Shown in pieces: positions 26,060 through 34,662 of a stretch of DNA of 64,000 nucleotides; positions within the stretch are counted from its first letter, which is position 1; the number at the start of each line of letters is the position of its first letter. The notes beneath the pieces are model-generated. The model saw nothing but the letters and a program-made list of their open reading frames with translations. It had not been told where the DNA came from and did not search any database. Source of the stretch: Streptomyces sp. 1-11 (GTDB lineage: Bacteria > Actinomycetota > Actinomycetes > Streptomycetales > Streptomycetaceae). Made by a program: the position numbers and the translations under genes. Location: the NCBI RefSeq assembly GCF_007176755.1, contig NZ_BJTV01000006.1, positions 248,001 to 312,000 on the forward strand, in the 5' to 3' direction.

Positions 26060-27871
26060 TCACCCGGCCTGGAGCACCAGCAGGGCCAGGTCGTCCTCGG
26101 GCAGACCGCCCCCGAAGCCGTGCACGAGGCCGCGGATCCGCTCGGCGATCGCCTCGGCGCTCAGGCCCGCGCAGCCGGACAGGGCCCGGGCGAGCCCGTC
26201 GCCGTCGTCGAACTGGCGGGAGCCGGAGCGCCGCTCGGTGACGCCGTCGGTGACGCACAGCAGGCTGTCGCCGGGCCGCAGCTCGACGGTCTCACTGGTG
26301 TAGGTCTCGTCCTCCACGACGCCGAGCAGGGTCTGCGGGCGGGCGGCGGTGCGCACCTCGCCGTCGGGGCGCAGGAGCAGCGGAAGAGGGTGCCCGGCGG
26401 AGGCGAGGGTGCAGCGGACGCCGCCGTCCGCGAGGGGCGTCAGCTCGCCGTAGAGCAGGGACAGGAAGCGGGTCTGCGGCCCGTCCCCCGCCGTCACGGG
26501 CCGGCCGCCGGCCGCGGCCAGCGCACGGGCGGCGGCGTCGGCCGCCTCGGTGGCGTCGTCCAGGAGGAGCTGGTTGAGCCGGTCGAGGACGTCGGCGACC
26601 CGGTAGCCCTCGCGGGCGAGCAGGCGCAGCCAGGGCCGGGCGAGCCCGATCACGACGGCCGCCTCCGGGCCCTTGCCCTGGACGTCGCCCACCGCGAAGC
26701 ACCAGCGGCCGTCGCCCGCCGGGAACAGGTCGTAGAAGTCGCCGCTCGGGCCGCCCTTGTCGCAGGGCTCGTAGACGAGGGCGCTGCTCACCCCGGGGAT
26801 CTCGGCGACCGCTCCGGGCAGCAGCCCGCGCTGCAGGACGGCGCTGATGGTGGCCTGCCGGGCGTACTGGCGGGCCGCGCCGATGGCGAGGGCCACCCGG
26901 CGGCTCAGGTCCTCCACGAGGCCGGTGACCTCCTCGGGGAAGGCGTGCTGCCCGCACCGCCCGAGGACCAGGGTGCCCAGGGGACGGCCGCCGGCGATGA
27001 GCCGGAAGGCGAGGGCCGTGCCGTGGGTGCCGAGCACCTCGCCGGGCCAGGGATAGGGCTCCGGGCCGGACCGCAGGCCCGCCGGCGGCCGCGGCGGGTC
27101 CTTCTCCAGGGCGCGGTGCAGTTCCTCGGCGCGCTCCTCGCCGGCCGCCCAGACCCGGGCCGGCCCGCCGCCGTCGCCGCCGCGTGCGGTCGCCTCGTCC
27201 TCCAGCCAGACCGCGCACCAGTCGGCGAGCCGGGGCACGATGAGCTGGCCGGTGAGGGCGGCGACCAGGTTCTCGTCGAGCTGTCCGGCGAGCAGGTCGG
27301 AGGCCTCGGCGAGGAAGGACAGCGCGCCCCGGCCGAGCCAGTCCCGGTCCCGTCCCTCGCCCTGCGGCCGCGGCGCGAGGACCTCGGCGATGTCCAGGTC
27401 GTGTTCGTTCGCGGGGCCGTCCGGGGGCTCGCCGCCGGGCAGCAGCCGCGCCCACACGGTCTTCCCGCCCCGCCGGTAGGTGACGCCCCAGGACTCGGCG
27501 AGGTTGGCGACCAGGCGCAGCCCGCGCCCGTACTCGGAGGTGTCGTACGACGTCTCGCCGGACTCGCGCGGGGCGCGGGAGGGATGGCGGTCGCCGACCT
27601 CGACCACGAAGGCGCCGGTCGCTTCCAGGCGCCAGTCCACGTCCACGTCGGTGCCCGCGTGCACGACGGCGTTGGTGACGAGTTCGCTGACGACGGCCAT
27701 GGCGTCGTCCACGAACCGCCGGGGCGTCCCGGGTACGTCGGCGAGCGCGGCGCGCACCAGGGCGCGGGCGGAGCCCGGGGCGAGGGGGCTGCCGGGCAGG
27801 CCGGCGTGGCCGCGCACCTCAGGGGCGTCGGTGTCGTTCTCCCGCTGCGTCGGTATGGCCGCCATGTCCAT
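26060..27871 (-). CDS. Three-domain PP2C-type phosphatase (anti-sigma kinase-like ATPase + GAF + SpoIIE)
   Basis: A signalling protein of about 603 residues. Residues 30-150 are a histidine-kinase-like ATPase of the RsbW type (VVSELVTNAVVHAGTD, GRGLRLVANLAESWGV). A GAF-like sensor follows (about 180-340). The C-terminus is a SpoIIE/PP2C phosphatase with metal Asp residues in GPSGDFYDLFP, VGDVQGKGPEAA, VTDGVTERR and PEDDLALLVL. Such proteins regulate sigma factors through anti-sigma antagonists, and Streptomyces has many of them. The start ATG at 27871 is uncertain (27865 is also possible); the frame is open to 27931. Confidence 0.9.
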   Translation of the reverse strand: MDMAAIPTQRENDTDAPEVRGHAGLPGSPLAPGSARALVRAALADVPGTPRRFVDDAMAVVSELVTNAVVHAGTDVDVDWRLEATGAFVVEVGDRHPSRAPRESGETSYDTSEYGRGLRLVANLAESWGVTYRRGGKTVWARLLPGGEPPDGPANEHDLDIAEVLAPRPQGEGRDRDWLGRGALSFLAEASDLLAGQLDENLVAALTGQLIVPRLADWCAVWLEDEATARGGDGGGPARVWAAGEERAEELHRALEKDPPRPPAGLRSGPEPYPWPGEVLGTHGTALAFRLIAGGRPLGTLVLGRCGQHAFPEEVTGLVEDLSRRVALAIGAARQYARQATISAVLQRGLLPGAVAEIPGVSSALVYEPCDKGGPSGDFYDLFPAGDGRWCFAVGDVQGKGPEAAVVIGLARPWLRLLAREGYRVADVLDRLNQLLLDDATEAADAAARALAAAGGRPVTAGDGPQTRFLSLLYGELTPLADGGVRCTLASAGHPLPLLLRPDGEVRTAARPQTLLGVVEDETYTSETVELRPGDSLLCVTDGVTERRSGSRQFDDGDGLARALSGCAGLSAEAIAERIRGLVHGFGGGLPEDDLALLVLQAG

Positions 27872-28007
27872 GCGGCCAGGGTGACAGACCGGACGCGAGC
27901 CTAAGCGGGGAGTCACCGAAGCGGGCGGCAACGCGTGAGAAGTGTGCTACTGAGGCGGGGGAAGACGGACAGTTCCGGACGAGATGCGATGCGAGTCGTA
28001 AGGGGGC

Positions 28008-28031
28008 GGGGCCGCACCGGGGCGCGGCCCC
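28008..28031 (-). terminator. Probable terminator hairpin of the acyl-CoA synthetase gene
   Basis: GGGGCCGC (28008-28015) pairs perfectly with GCGGCCCC (28024-28031) around an 8-nt loop. It lies 22 bp past the stop codon of the minus-strand acyl-CoA synthetase gene. There is no U-tract, as is frequent in Streptomyces. Confidence 0.5.
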
Positions 28032-28052
28032 CACCCTTCTCGCACGCCGCCG

Positions 28053-29927
28053 TCAGGACTCGCGGGTCCCCGCGTACATGTCGTCGATGAGGTGCTTGTA
28101 CTCGCGCTCCACGACGGGCCGCTTCAGCTTCAGGCTGGGCGTGATCTCGCCGTGCTCCACGTCGAGGTCGCGGGGCAGCAGCCGGAACTTCTTGATGGTC
28201 TGCCAGCGCTGCAGGCCCGCGTTGAGCTCCTTGACGTAGCCGTCGACCATCTCGACGGTCTGCGGCGCGGCCACCACCTCGGCGTACGGCTTGCCATCGA
28301 GGCCGTTGTCCTTGGCCCACTGCAGGATCGCGATCTCGTCGAGGGCGATGAGGGCGGTGCAGTAGTTCCGGTCGGCGCCGTGCACCAGGATGTTGGAGAC
28401 GTACGGACACACCGCCTTGAACTGGCCCTCGACCTCGGCCGGGGCGACGTACTTGCCGCCCGAGGTCTTGATGAGGTCCTTCTTGCGGTCGGTGATGCGC
28501 AGGTAGCCGTCGGCGGACAGCTCGCCGATGTCGCCGGTGTGGAACCAGCCGTCGGACTCCAGCACCTCGGCGGTCTTCTCGGGCTGCTGGTGGTAGCCGT
28601 CCATGATGCCGGGGCCGCGCAGCAGGATCTCGCCGTCGTCGGCGATGCGGACCTCGGTGCCGGGCAGCGGCTTGCCGACGGTTCCGGTGCGGTAGGCCTC
28701 GCCGGGGTTGACGAAGGAGGCCGCGGAGGACTCGGTGAGGCCGTAGCCCTCCAGGATGTGGATGCCGGCGCCGGCGAAGAAGTAGCCGATCTCGGGGGCG
28801 AGCGCGGAGGCGCCGGAGACGCAGGCGCGCAGCCGGCCGCCGAAGGCCTCGCGGAGCTTGCCGTAGACGAGGGTGTCGGCGACCTTGTGCTTGGCGGCCA
28901 GGCCGAACGGCACCGAGTGGGCGCCGGTGCGGCGGAAGTTGTCCTGCGAGACCTTGGCGTACTCGCGGGCGACCTCGGCGGCCCACTGGAAGATCCGGTA
29001 CTTGGCCGCGCCACCCTCACGGGCCTTGGCCGCGACGCCGTTGTAGACCTTCTCGAAGATGCGCGGCACTGCTGCCATGTACGTCGGCTGCACCACCGGG
29101 AGATTCTCGATGATCTTGTCGACCCGGCCGTCGACGGCGGTGACGTGACCGACCTCGATCTGTCCGGAGGTGAGCACCTTGCCGAAGACGTGCGCGAGGG
29201 GCAGCCACAGGTACTGCACGTCGTCACCGCTGACCAGGCCGGTCGCCGCGATCGCCTTGGCCATGTACGCCCAGTTGTCGTGCGGCAGGCGCACACCCTT
29301 GGGACGGCCGGTGGTGCCGGAGGTGTAGATCAGGGTGGCGAGCTGGTCCCGGGAGATCGCGCCGACCCGCTCCTTGATCAGCTCGGGGTGCGTCTCGAGA
29401 TAGGCGGCGCCGCGCTGCTCCAGCTCGGTGAGGGTGGTCACCCAGTCACCGGTCTCCACGCCCGCCGGGTCGATGACGACGACCTTCGTCAGCGCGGGCA
29501 GCTCGGCGCGCTTCTCCACGGCCTTGGCGAGCTGGGCCGCGTCCTCGGCGATCAGGATCCGGCTGTCGGAGTCGGAGAGGATGAACGCCGACTCGTCGGC
29601 GTTGGTCTGCGGGTAGATCGTGGTGGTGGCGCCGCCCGCGCACATGATGCCGAGGTCGGCGAGGATCCACTCGACCCGGGTGGATGCGGCGAGGGCGACC
29701 CGCTGCTCGGGCTCGAGTCCCAGCTCGATGAGACCGGCGGCGATGGCGTAGACCCGCTCGGCCGCCTCGCCCCAGCTCAGCGACTTCCAGTCGTCGGGTC
29801 CCTCCCCGGAGGCCGGGGGCACGGGATGGCGGTAGGCCTCGGCGTCCGGTGTGGCCGCCACGCGCTCCAGGAAGAGGGCCGCCACGGAGGGCGGACGGTT
29901 CTCGATCAGGGTCTGTGTGTCGCTCAC
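28053..29927 (-). CDS. fadD: Long-chain fatty acid-CoA ligase (AMP-forming)
   Basis: A 624-residue ANL-superfamily enzyme. The P-loop is LIYTSGTTGRPKGV; other motifs are the A4/A5 region LEGYGLTESSAA, the hinge TGDIGELSADGYLRITDRKKDLIKTSGGKYVAPAEVE and the catalytic Lys region near GEITPSLKLKR. The length and the insert after RIFEKVYNGV match FAA1-type long-chain acyl-CoA synthetases. GTG at 29927 is preceded by GGAGG with a 5-6 nt spacer. A palindrome that may be its operator lies about 80 bp upstream. Confidence 0.92.
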   Translation of the reverse strand: MSDTQTLIENRPPSVAALFLERVAATPDAEAYRHPVPPASGEGPDDWKSLSWGEAAERVYAIAAGLIELGLEPEQRVALAASTRVEWILADLGIMCAGGATTTIYPQTNADESAFILSDSDSRILIAEDAAQLAKAVEKRAELPALTKVVVIDPAGVETGDWVTTLTELEQRGAAYLETHPELIKERVGAISRDQLATLIYTSGTTGRPKGVRLPHDNWAYMAKAIAATGLVSGDDVQYLWLPLAHVFGKVLTSGQIEVGHVTAVDGRVDKIIENLPVVQPTYMAAVPRIFEKVYNGVAAKAREGGAAKYRIFQWAAEVAREYAKVSQDNFRRTGAHSVPFGLAAKHKVADTLVYGKLREAFGGRLRACVSGASALAPEIGYFFAGAGIHILEGYGLTESSAASFVNPGEAYRTGTVGKPLPGTEVRIADDGEILLRGPGIMDGYHQQPEKTAEVLESDGWFHTGDIGELSADGYLRITDRKKDLIKTSGGKYVAPAEVEGQFKAVCPYVSNILVHGADRNYCTALIALDEIAILQWAKDNGLDGKPYAEVVAAPQTVEMVDGYVKELNAGLQRWQTIKKFRLLPRDLDVEHGEITPSLKLKRPVVEREYKHLIDDMYAGTRES

Positions 29928-30006
29928 GACATCCTCCGGGGCCCGCGACGGCGCGGCTGGCTCAGGTGCGGCTGGGTTGACTCACGGTGGGGATCGGACT
30001 CGTTGT

Positions 30007-30022
30007 TTAACTCGCGAGTAAC
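30007..30022. promoter_or_regulatory. Palindrome ACTCGCGAGT upstream of fadD-like gene
   Basis: A perfect 10-bp palindrome (30010-30019) in an AT-rich context, flanked by TTA on the left and AAC on the right, about 83 bp upstream of the acyl-CoA synthetase start. Its position and unusual base composition suggest a TetR-type operator. The regulator is not in this window. The rest of the gap between the ligase and lepA (29928-30188) holds nothing else that I can identify. Confidence 0.4.
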
Positions 30023-30188
30023 TATCGGGCAGGGATCAGGGTAAGCGGCGACCGGCCGCTGCGTAAGGGGCATCGGCCTGTCACTTTCCACGCAGAGCGA
30101 CGCTACGCACGCGTAGGGGCCCGCCGCACTTTCGCACGACGAGCCCCTCGGTGTCCGGTTTGCGGATGTGACCGGGCGTAACCTCCGG

Positions 30189-32063
30189 TTACTTCTTGCC
30201 CTTGGCCGACCCCGCGCTGTCATCGCTGGACAGGACCGCGATGAAGGCCTCCTGCGGAACCTCCACGGAACCCACCATCTTCATCCGCTTCTTGCCTTCC
30301 TTCTGCTTCTCCAGCAGCTTCCGCTTACGGGAGATGTCACCGCCGTAGCACTTGGCGAGGACGTCCTTGCGGATGGCGCGGATGGTCTCGCGGGCGATGA
30401 CCCGGGAGCCGATGGCGGCCTGGATGGGCACCTCGAAGGCCTGCCGCGGGATGAGCTCGCGCAGCTTGGCGACGAGCCGGACGCCGTACGCGTAGGCCGC
30501 GTCCTTGTGGGTGATCGCGGAGAACGCGTCCACCTTGTCGCCGTGCAGCAGGATGTCGACCTTGACCAGGCTCGACGTCTGCTCGCCGGTGGGCTCGTAG
30601 TCCAGGGAGGCGTAGCCGCGGGTCTTGGACTTGAGCTGGTCGAAGAAGTCGAACACGATCTCCGCGAGCGGCAGCGTGTAGCGGATCTCGACCCGGTCCT
30701 CCGAGAGGTAGTCCATGCCGAGCAGGGTGCCGCGCCGGGTCTGGCACAGCTCCATGATCGAGCCGATGAACTCGGTCGGCGCCAGGATGGTGGCGCGCAC
30801 GACCGGCTCGTACACCTCGTTGATCTTGCCCTCGGGGAACTCGCTGGGGTTGGTGACCGTGTGCTCGGTCCCGTCCTCCATGACCACGCGGTAGACCACG
30901 TTCGGTGCGGTCGCGATCAGGTCGAGCCCGAACTCGCGCTCCAGCCGCTCCCGGATGACGTCCAGGTGCAGCAGGCCGAGGAAGCCGACGCGGAAGCCGA
31001 AGCCGAGGGCGGCGGACGTCTCCGGCTCGTAGACCAGCGCGGCGTCGTTGAGCTGCAGCTTGTCCAGGGCCTCGCGCAGCTCGGGGTAGTCGGAGCCGTC
31101 CAGCGGGTACAGGCCCGAGAACACCATGGGCTTCGGGTCCTTGTAGCCGCCGAGCGCCTCCGTGGCGCCCTTGGCCTGGCTGGTGACGGTGTCACCGACC
31201 TTGGACTGGCGGACGTCCTTCACACCGGTGATCAGGTAGCCCACCTCGCCCACGCCGAGGCCGTCGGCGGGCAGCATCTCGGGCGAGTTGGTCCCGATCT
31301 CCAGCAGCTCGTGGGTGGCGCCCGTCGACATCATCCGGATGCGCTCACGCTTGTTGAGCTGGCCGTCGATGACACGGACGTACGTCACGACACCGCGGTA
31401 GGAGTCGTAGACCGAGTCGAAGATCATCGCGCGGGCGGGGGCGTCGGCGACCCCGACCGGCGCCGGGATCTCCTTGACGACCCTGTCCAGCAGGGCGTCG
31501 ACGCCCAGGCCGGTCTTCGCGGAGACCTTGAGGACGTCGTCCGGGTCGCAGCCGACCAGGTTCGCCAGCTCCTCGGCGAACTTCTCCGGCTGCGCGGCCG
31601 GCAGGTCGATCTTGTTGAGCACGGGGATGATCGTGAGGTCGTTCTCCATCGCCAGGTAGAGGTTGGCGAGGGTCTGCGCCTCGATGCCCTGGGCGGCGTC
31701 GACGAGGAGGACGGTTCCCTCGCAGGCGGCCAGCGACCGCGAGACCTCGTAGGTGAAGTCGACGTGCCCCGGGGTGTCGATCATGTTGAGGATGTGCGTC
31801 GTGCCCTGGTCGGGGCCCCCGGTCGGGGCCCAGGGCAGACGCACCGCCTGGGACTTGATCGTGATGCCGCGCTCGCGCTCGATGTCCATCCGGTCGAGGT
31901 ACTGAGCACGCATCTGCCGCTGCTCGACCACACCGGTCAGCTGGAGCATCCGGTCGGCGAGCGTGGACTTGCCGTGGTCGATGTGCGCGATGATGCAGAA
32001 GTTGCGGATCAGAGCCGGGTCGGTACGGCTCGGCTCGGGCACATGGTTAGGGGTCGCGGGCAC
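30189..32063 (-). CDS. lepA: Elongation factor 4 (LepA)
   Basis: A 624-residue translational GTPase. G motifs: AHIDHGKST (G1), the RGITIK switch (G2), DTPGHVDF (G3), NKIDLP (G4) and SAKTG (G5). The LepA-specific C-terminal domain follows, with [38 protein letters not shown]. LepA acts on the ribosome, back-translocating or aiding 30S assembly. GTG at 32063 was chosen because it has an AGGA site 6-7 nt upstream; the longer open frame to 32123 has no support. Confidence 0.95.
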   Translation of the reverse strand: MPATPNHVPEPSRTDPALIRNFCIIAHIDHGKSTLADRMLQLTGVVEQRQMRAQYLDRMDIERERGITIKSQAVRLPWAPTGGPDQGTTHILNMIDTPGHVDFTYEVSRSLAACEGTVLLVDAAQGIEAQTLANLYLAMENDLTIIPVLNKIDLPAAQPEKFAEELANLVGCDPDDVLKVSAKTGLGVDALLDRVVKEIPAPVGVADAPARAMIFDSVYDSYRGVVTYVRVIDGQLNKRERIRMMSTGATHELLEIGTNSPEMLPADGLGVGEVGYLITGVKDVRQSKVGDTVTSQAKGATEALGGYKDPKPMVFSGLYPLDGSDYPELREALDKLQLNDAALVYEPETSAALGFGFRVGFLGLLHLDVIRERLEREFGLDLIATAPNVVYRVVMEDGTEHTVTNPSEFPEGKINEVYEPVVRATILAPTEFIGSIMELCQTRRGTLLGMDYLSEDRVEIRYTLPLAEIVFDFFDQLKSKTRGYASLDYEPTGEQTSSLVKVDILLHGDKVDAFSAITHKDAAYAYGVRLVAKLRELIPRQAFEVPIQAAIGSRVIARETIRAIRKDVLAKCYGGDISRKRKLLEKQKEGKKRMKMVGSVEVPQEAFIAVLSSDDSAGSAKGKK

Positions 32064-32152
32064 GCAGGGTCCTGTCTCTTGAGGCGCCTTATGCCTCGGG
32101 TCGGATCGATACGTAGTCTCCATGGTCCCACGCGGAGGGACCGAGGACCGAT

Positions 32153-32182
32153 TTGGGCCGCTCGCAGGGCCACTGGTACTGT
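32153..32182 (+). promoter_or_regulatory. Candidate promoter of rpsT
   Basis: TTGGGC (32153-32158) and TACTGT (32177-32182) are 18 bp apart on the plus strand, about 105 bp upstream of rpsT. This is a reasonable HrdB-type match. The resulting leader of about 100 nt contains AGAAATTTT near 32223 but no recognised riboswitch. Confidence 0.4.
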
Positions 32183-32290
32183 AGATGGCTGTGCCTCATG
32201 CCCTCTCAGCGCGAGGTACGTCAGAGAAATTTTGGATCACCGGTTCGGGACCCTTCCCGGCCCGGCACCTGAACCTGAAAAGGCTCCTTC

Positions 32291-32557
32291 GTGGCGAACA
32301 TCAAGTCCCAGATCAAGCGGATCAAGACCAACGAGAAGGCGCGGCTGCGCAACAAGGCCGTCAAGTCCTCCCTGAAGACCGCGATCCGCAAGGCCCGCGA
32401 GGCCGCTGCCGCGGGTGACGTCCAGAAGGCCACCGAGCTGCAGCGCGCTGCCGCGCGTGCGCTCGACAAGGCCGTCTCCAAGGGCGTCATCCACAAGAAC
32501 CAGGCCGCCAACAAGAAGTCGGCGCTCGCTTCCAAGGTCGCGTCCCTCCAGGGCTGA
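32291..32557 (+). CDS. rpsT: Small ribosomal subunit protein S20 (bS20)
   Basis: An 88-residue, highly basic S20 protein ([43 protein letters not shown]). It is a primary 16S rRNA-binding protein of the 30S subunit. The start is GTG with an AAGG site 8 nt upstream. It is divergent from lepA, the usual arrangement. Two hairpins follow the gene. Confidence 0.97.
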   Translation: MANIKSQIKRIKTNEKARLRNKAVKSSLKTAIRKAREAAAAGDVQKATELQRAAARALDKAVSKGVIHKNQAANKKSALASKVASLQG

Positions 32558-32628
32558 AACACCTTCCTGATCTGACGCCGGAAGGACCCAGAGCGGGCCC
32601 TCTCTCATCCGCTCCCGTCCGGCACCCC

Positions 32629-32670
32629 GGATTCGTACGCGGCCTGCGTTCGCCACGCGGGTACGAATCC
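32629..32670 (+). terminator. Hairpin downstream of rpsT (GGATTCGTAC / GTACGAATCC)
   Basis: A perfect 10-bp inverted repeat with arms at 32629-32638 and 32661-32670 and a 22-nt GC-rich loop, about 70 bp after rpsT. No U-tract follows. It may be a terminator or 3' stabiliser. Confidence 0.5.
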
Positions 32671-32681
32671 TCAGGATCCAT

Positions 32682-32732
32682 CCGAAGGCCCCGTCACCCT
32701 CCCTTCCCCAGGGCGGACGACGGGGCCTTCGG
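32682..32732. terminator. 14-bp stem terminator between rpsT and holA
   Basis: CCGAAGGCCCCGTC (32682-32695) pairs perfectly with GACGGGGCCTTCGG (32719-32732) across a 23-nt loop. It follows rpsT and could work in both directions. Confidence 0.7.
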
Positions 32733-32739
32733 CATGCCG

Positions 32740-33193
32740 GCCGCTCGGTGCTCGGGGGCGTCTCCCGGGGCCCGGGACGTCTCCCGGGGGGGGGCAGGCG
32801 GTCGCCTGGGGGCGGGGGCGTTCCTCAGGGGCGCGAGGTCGCGGGGAGCGGGGGCGCGGGGCGCGCGGTTCCGGTGCGTGTCCGGGGGCGCACGGTTCCA
32901 GCGCGTGTCCGGGGGCGCGCGGCCGGGGCGCGTGGCCGGGGGAAGACGTGGCCGCGAGGCGCGCGGTCCTGGGGCACATAACTGCGAGGCGCGTGGCCGG
33001 GGCACGTGGCCGGGGGGCACGTGGCCGGGGGGCACGTGGCCGGGGGGCACGTGGCCGGGGGGCACGTGGCCGGGGGGGGGGGACGTGGCCTGGGGGGCAG
33101 ATGACTGCGAGGCACATGGCCGCGGTAGCGCGTGGCGGACGCCGGCAAGGGGCGGCCGGACTCGGTCCGGACGCCGGCGAGGGGGCGGCTGTG
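32740..33193. repeat. G-rich tandem-repeat spacer with five perfect 15-bp units
   Basis: The spacer between rpsT and the convergent holA gene has no credible gene. At 33001-33075 the unit GGCACGTGGCCGGGG occurs five times in perfect tandem. Diverged copies flank it (GCGCGTGGCCGG near 32990, GCACATGGCC near 33112, GCGTGTCCGGGGGCGC near 32875 and 32903). Runs of 9 G (32786-32794) and 11 G (33072-33082) lie on the plus strand. Open frames across it are low-complexity artefacts. The unit contains the palindrome CACGTG. Confidence 0.85.
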
Positions 33194-34183
33194 TCAGCCC
33201 CGGCCTCTGGAGCGCGCGGCCCGGGCGATGATCACGACCGCCTTCTCCAGCGCGTACTCGGGGTCGTCGCCGCCGCCCTTCACACCCGCGTCGGCCTCGG
33301 CGACCGCGCGCAGCGCCACGGACACCCCGTCCGGTGTCCAGCCCCGCATCTGCTGGCGCACGCGGTCGATCTTCCAGGGCGGCATGCCCAGCTCCCGCGC
33401 GAGGTCCGCGGGCCTGCCGCCGCGCGCCGAGGACAGCTTGCCGATCGCGCGCACCCCCTGGGCGAGCGCGCTGGTGATGAGCACCGGGGCCACTCCGGTC
33501 GCCAGCGACCACCGCAGCGCTTCCAGCGCCTCCGCCGTCCGGCCCTCCACGGCACGGTCGGCGACGGTGAAGCTGGAGGCCTCGGCCCGCCCGGTGTAGT
33601 ACCGGCCGACGACCGCCTCGTCGATCGTCCCCTCGACGTCGGCGACGAGCTGCGACACGGCGGAGGCCAGCTCCCGCAGGTCGCTGCCGATGGCGTCGCA
33701 GAGCGCCTGGCAGGCCTCCGGCGTGGCCGACCGGCCGGTCGAGCGGAACTCCCCCCGCACGAAGGCCAGCCGGTCCGCCGGCTTGGTCATCTTCGGACAG
33801 GCCACCTCGCGCGCGCCCGCTTTGCGCGCGGCGTCGAGCAGGCCCTTGCCCTTCGCGCCGCCCGCGTGCAGCAGCACGAGGGTGATCTCCTCCGCGGGCG
33901 ACCCGAGGTACGCCTTCACGTCCTTGACCGTGTCGGCCGAAAGGTCCTGCGCGTTGCGCACGACCACGACCTTGCGCTCGGCGAAGAGCGAGGGACTCGT
34001 CAGCTCGGCGAGCGTGCCGGGCTGCAGCTGGTCCGGCGTCAGGTCCCGTACGTCGGTGTCGGCGTCGGCGGCCCGGGCGGCGGCCACCACCTCCTGCACC
34101 GCACGGTCGAGCAGCAGGTCCTCCTGGCCCACGGCGAGCGTCACCGGGGCGAGAGGGTCGTCATTCGCAGTCTTCCTGGCCAT
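33194..34183 (-). CDS. holA: DNA polymerase III delta subunit (HolA)
   Basis: A 329-residue clamp-loader delta subunit. It starts DPLAPVTLAVGQEDLLLDRAVQEVV and has AELTSPSLFAERKVVVVRNAQDL, which is the conserved SLF motif that binds the beta clamp in this family. The C-terminal collar domain includes MPPWKIDRVRQQMRGW. It opens the sliding clamp for loading. The neighbourhood (holA, rpsT, lepA, comEC, comEA) is conserved in many bacteria. Confidence 0.94.
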   Translation of the reverse strand: MARKTANDDPLAPVTLAVGQEDLLLDRAVQEVVAAARAADADTDVRDLTPDQLQPGTLAELTSPSLFAERKVVVVRNAQDLSADTVKDVKAYLGSPAEEITLVLLHAGGAKGKGLLDAARKAGAREVACPKMTKPADRLAFVRGEFRSTGRSATPEACQALCDAIGSDLRELASAVSQLVADVEGTIDEAVVGRYYTGRAEASSFTVADRAVEGRTAEALEALRWSLATGVAPVLITSALAQGVRAIGKLSSARGGRPADLARELGMPPWKIDRVRQQMRGWTPDGVSVALRAVAEADAGVKGGGDDPEYALEKAVVIIARAARSRGRG

Positions 34184-34245
34184 CGCCTACAGCATCCCAC
34201 GCGGCACTGACAGCGACCCCGCCCGCGCACCCCGGCTGGCCGGGC

Positions 34246-34509
34246 TCACGGCTCCTCGCGCCAGCCGTCCCACCGGCCCGCGAACGCGTCCAGCTCGGCG
34301 GGGTCGAGCCGGCCGGCCTCGTCGCGCAGCGCCAGCAGCCACTGCGCGTCCTCGGCGTCGTCCTCGCCGGCCAGGGCGTCCCGTACCGGCCGCGGCTGCT
34401 CGTCGATGCCGAAGTGCTCCCCGAGCGCCTCGGCCACCTCCTCGGCGGCGTCGCGGTCGGGCAGCACCAGCACGTGTCTCACATCGCTCACGGACACATT
34501 CTCCGGCAC
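34246..34509 (-). CDS. Small conserved hypothetical protein
   Basis: An acidic protein of 87 residues or fewer: VRHVLVLPDRDAAEEVAEALGEHFG, then a linker rich in Asp/Glu/Ala, and WLLALRDEAGRLDPAELDAFAGRWDGW. The pattern looks like a ferredoxin-like beta-alpha unit followed by a helix. No family is recognised. The start could be ATG at 34509 or GTG at 34491. It is between holA and the N-acetyltransferase on the same strand. Confidence 0.65.
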   Translation of the reverse strand: MPENVSVSDVRHVLVLPDRDAAEEVAEALGEHFGIDEQPRPVRDALAGEDDAEDAQWLLALRDEAGRLDPAELDAFAGRWDGWREEP

Positions 34510-34662
34510 CGGGCCCGGGCGGGGAGCGGTGGGCGTCCGCCCGCCCCGGCGGCTCCGCCGGACCCGGCCCCGGTCTTGGCGCGGGCGCGGGCCCGGGCGC
34601 GGCGGCGGGCCCAGGTACGGACGCGGCAGCGGGCCTAGGTGCGGACGCGGTGGCGGGCCGGT

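Noticed and set aside
25079..27904. A 941-codon plus-strand frame over hemW and the PP2C gene
   Set aside because: Another GC shadow; the opposite strand has clear radical-SAM and SpoIIE domains.
32740..33130. Open frames across the tandem repeats, and the idea of a CRISPR array
   Set aside because: The units are contiguous 15-mers without unique spacers and no cas genes are near; the frames are low-complexity.
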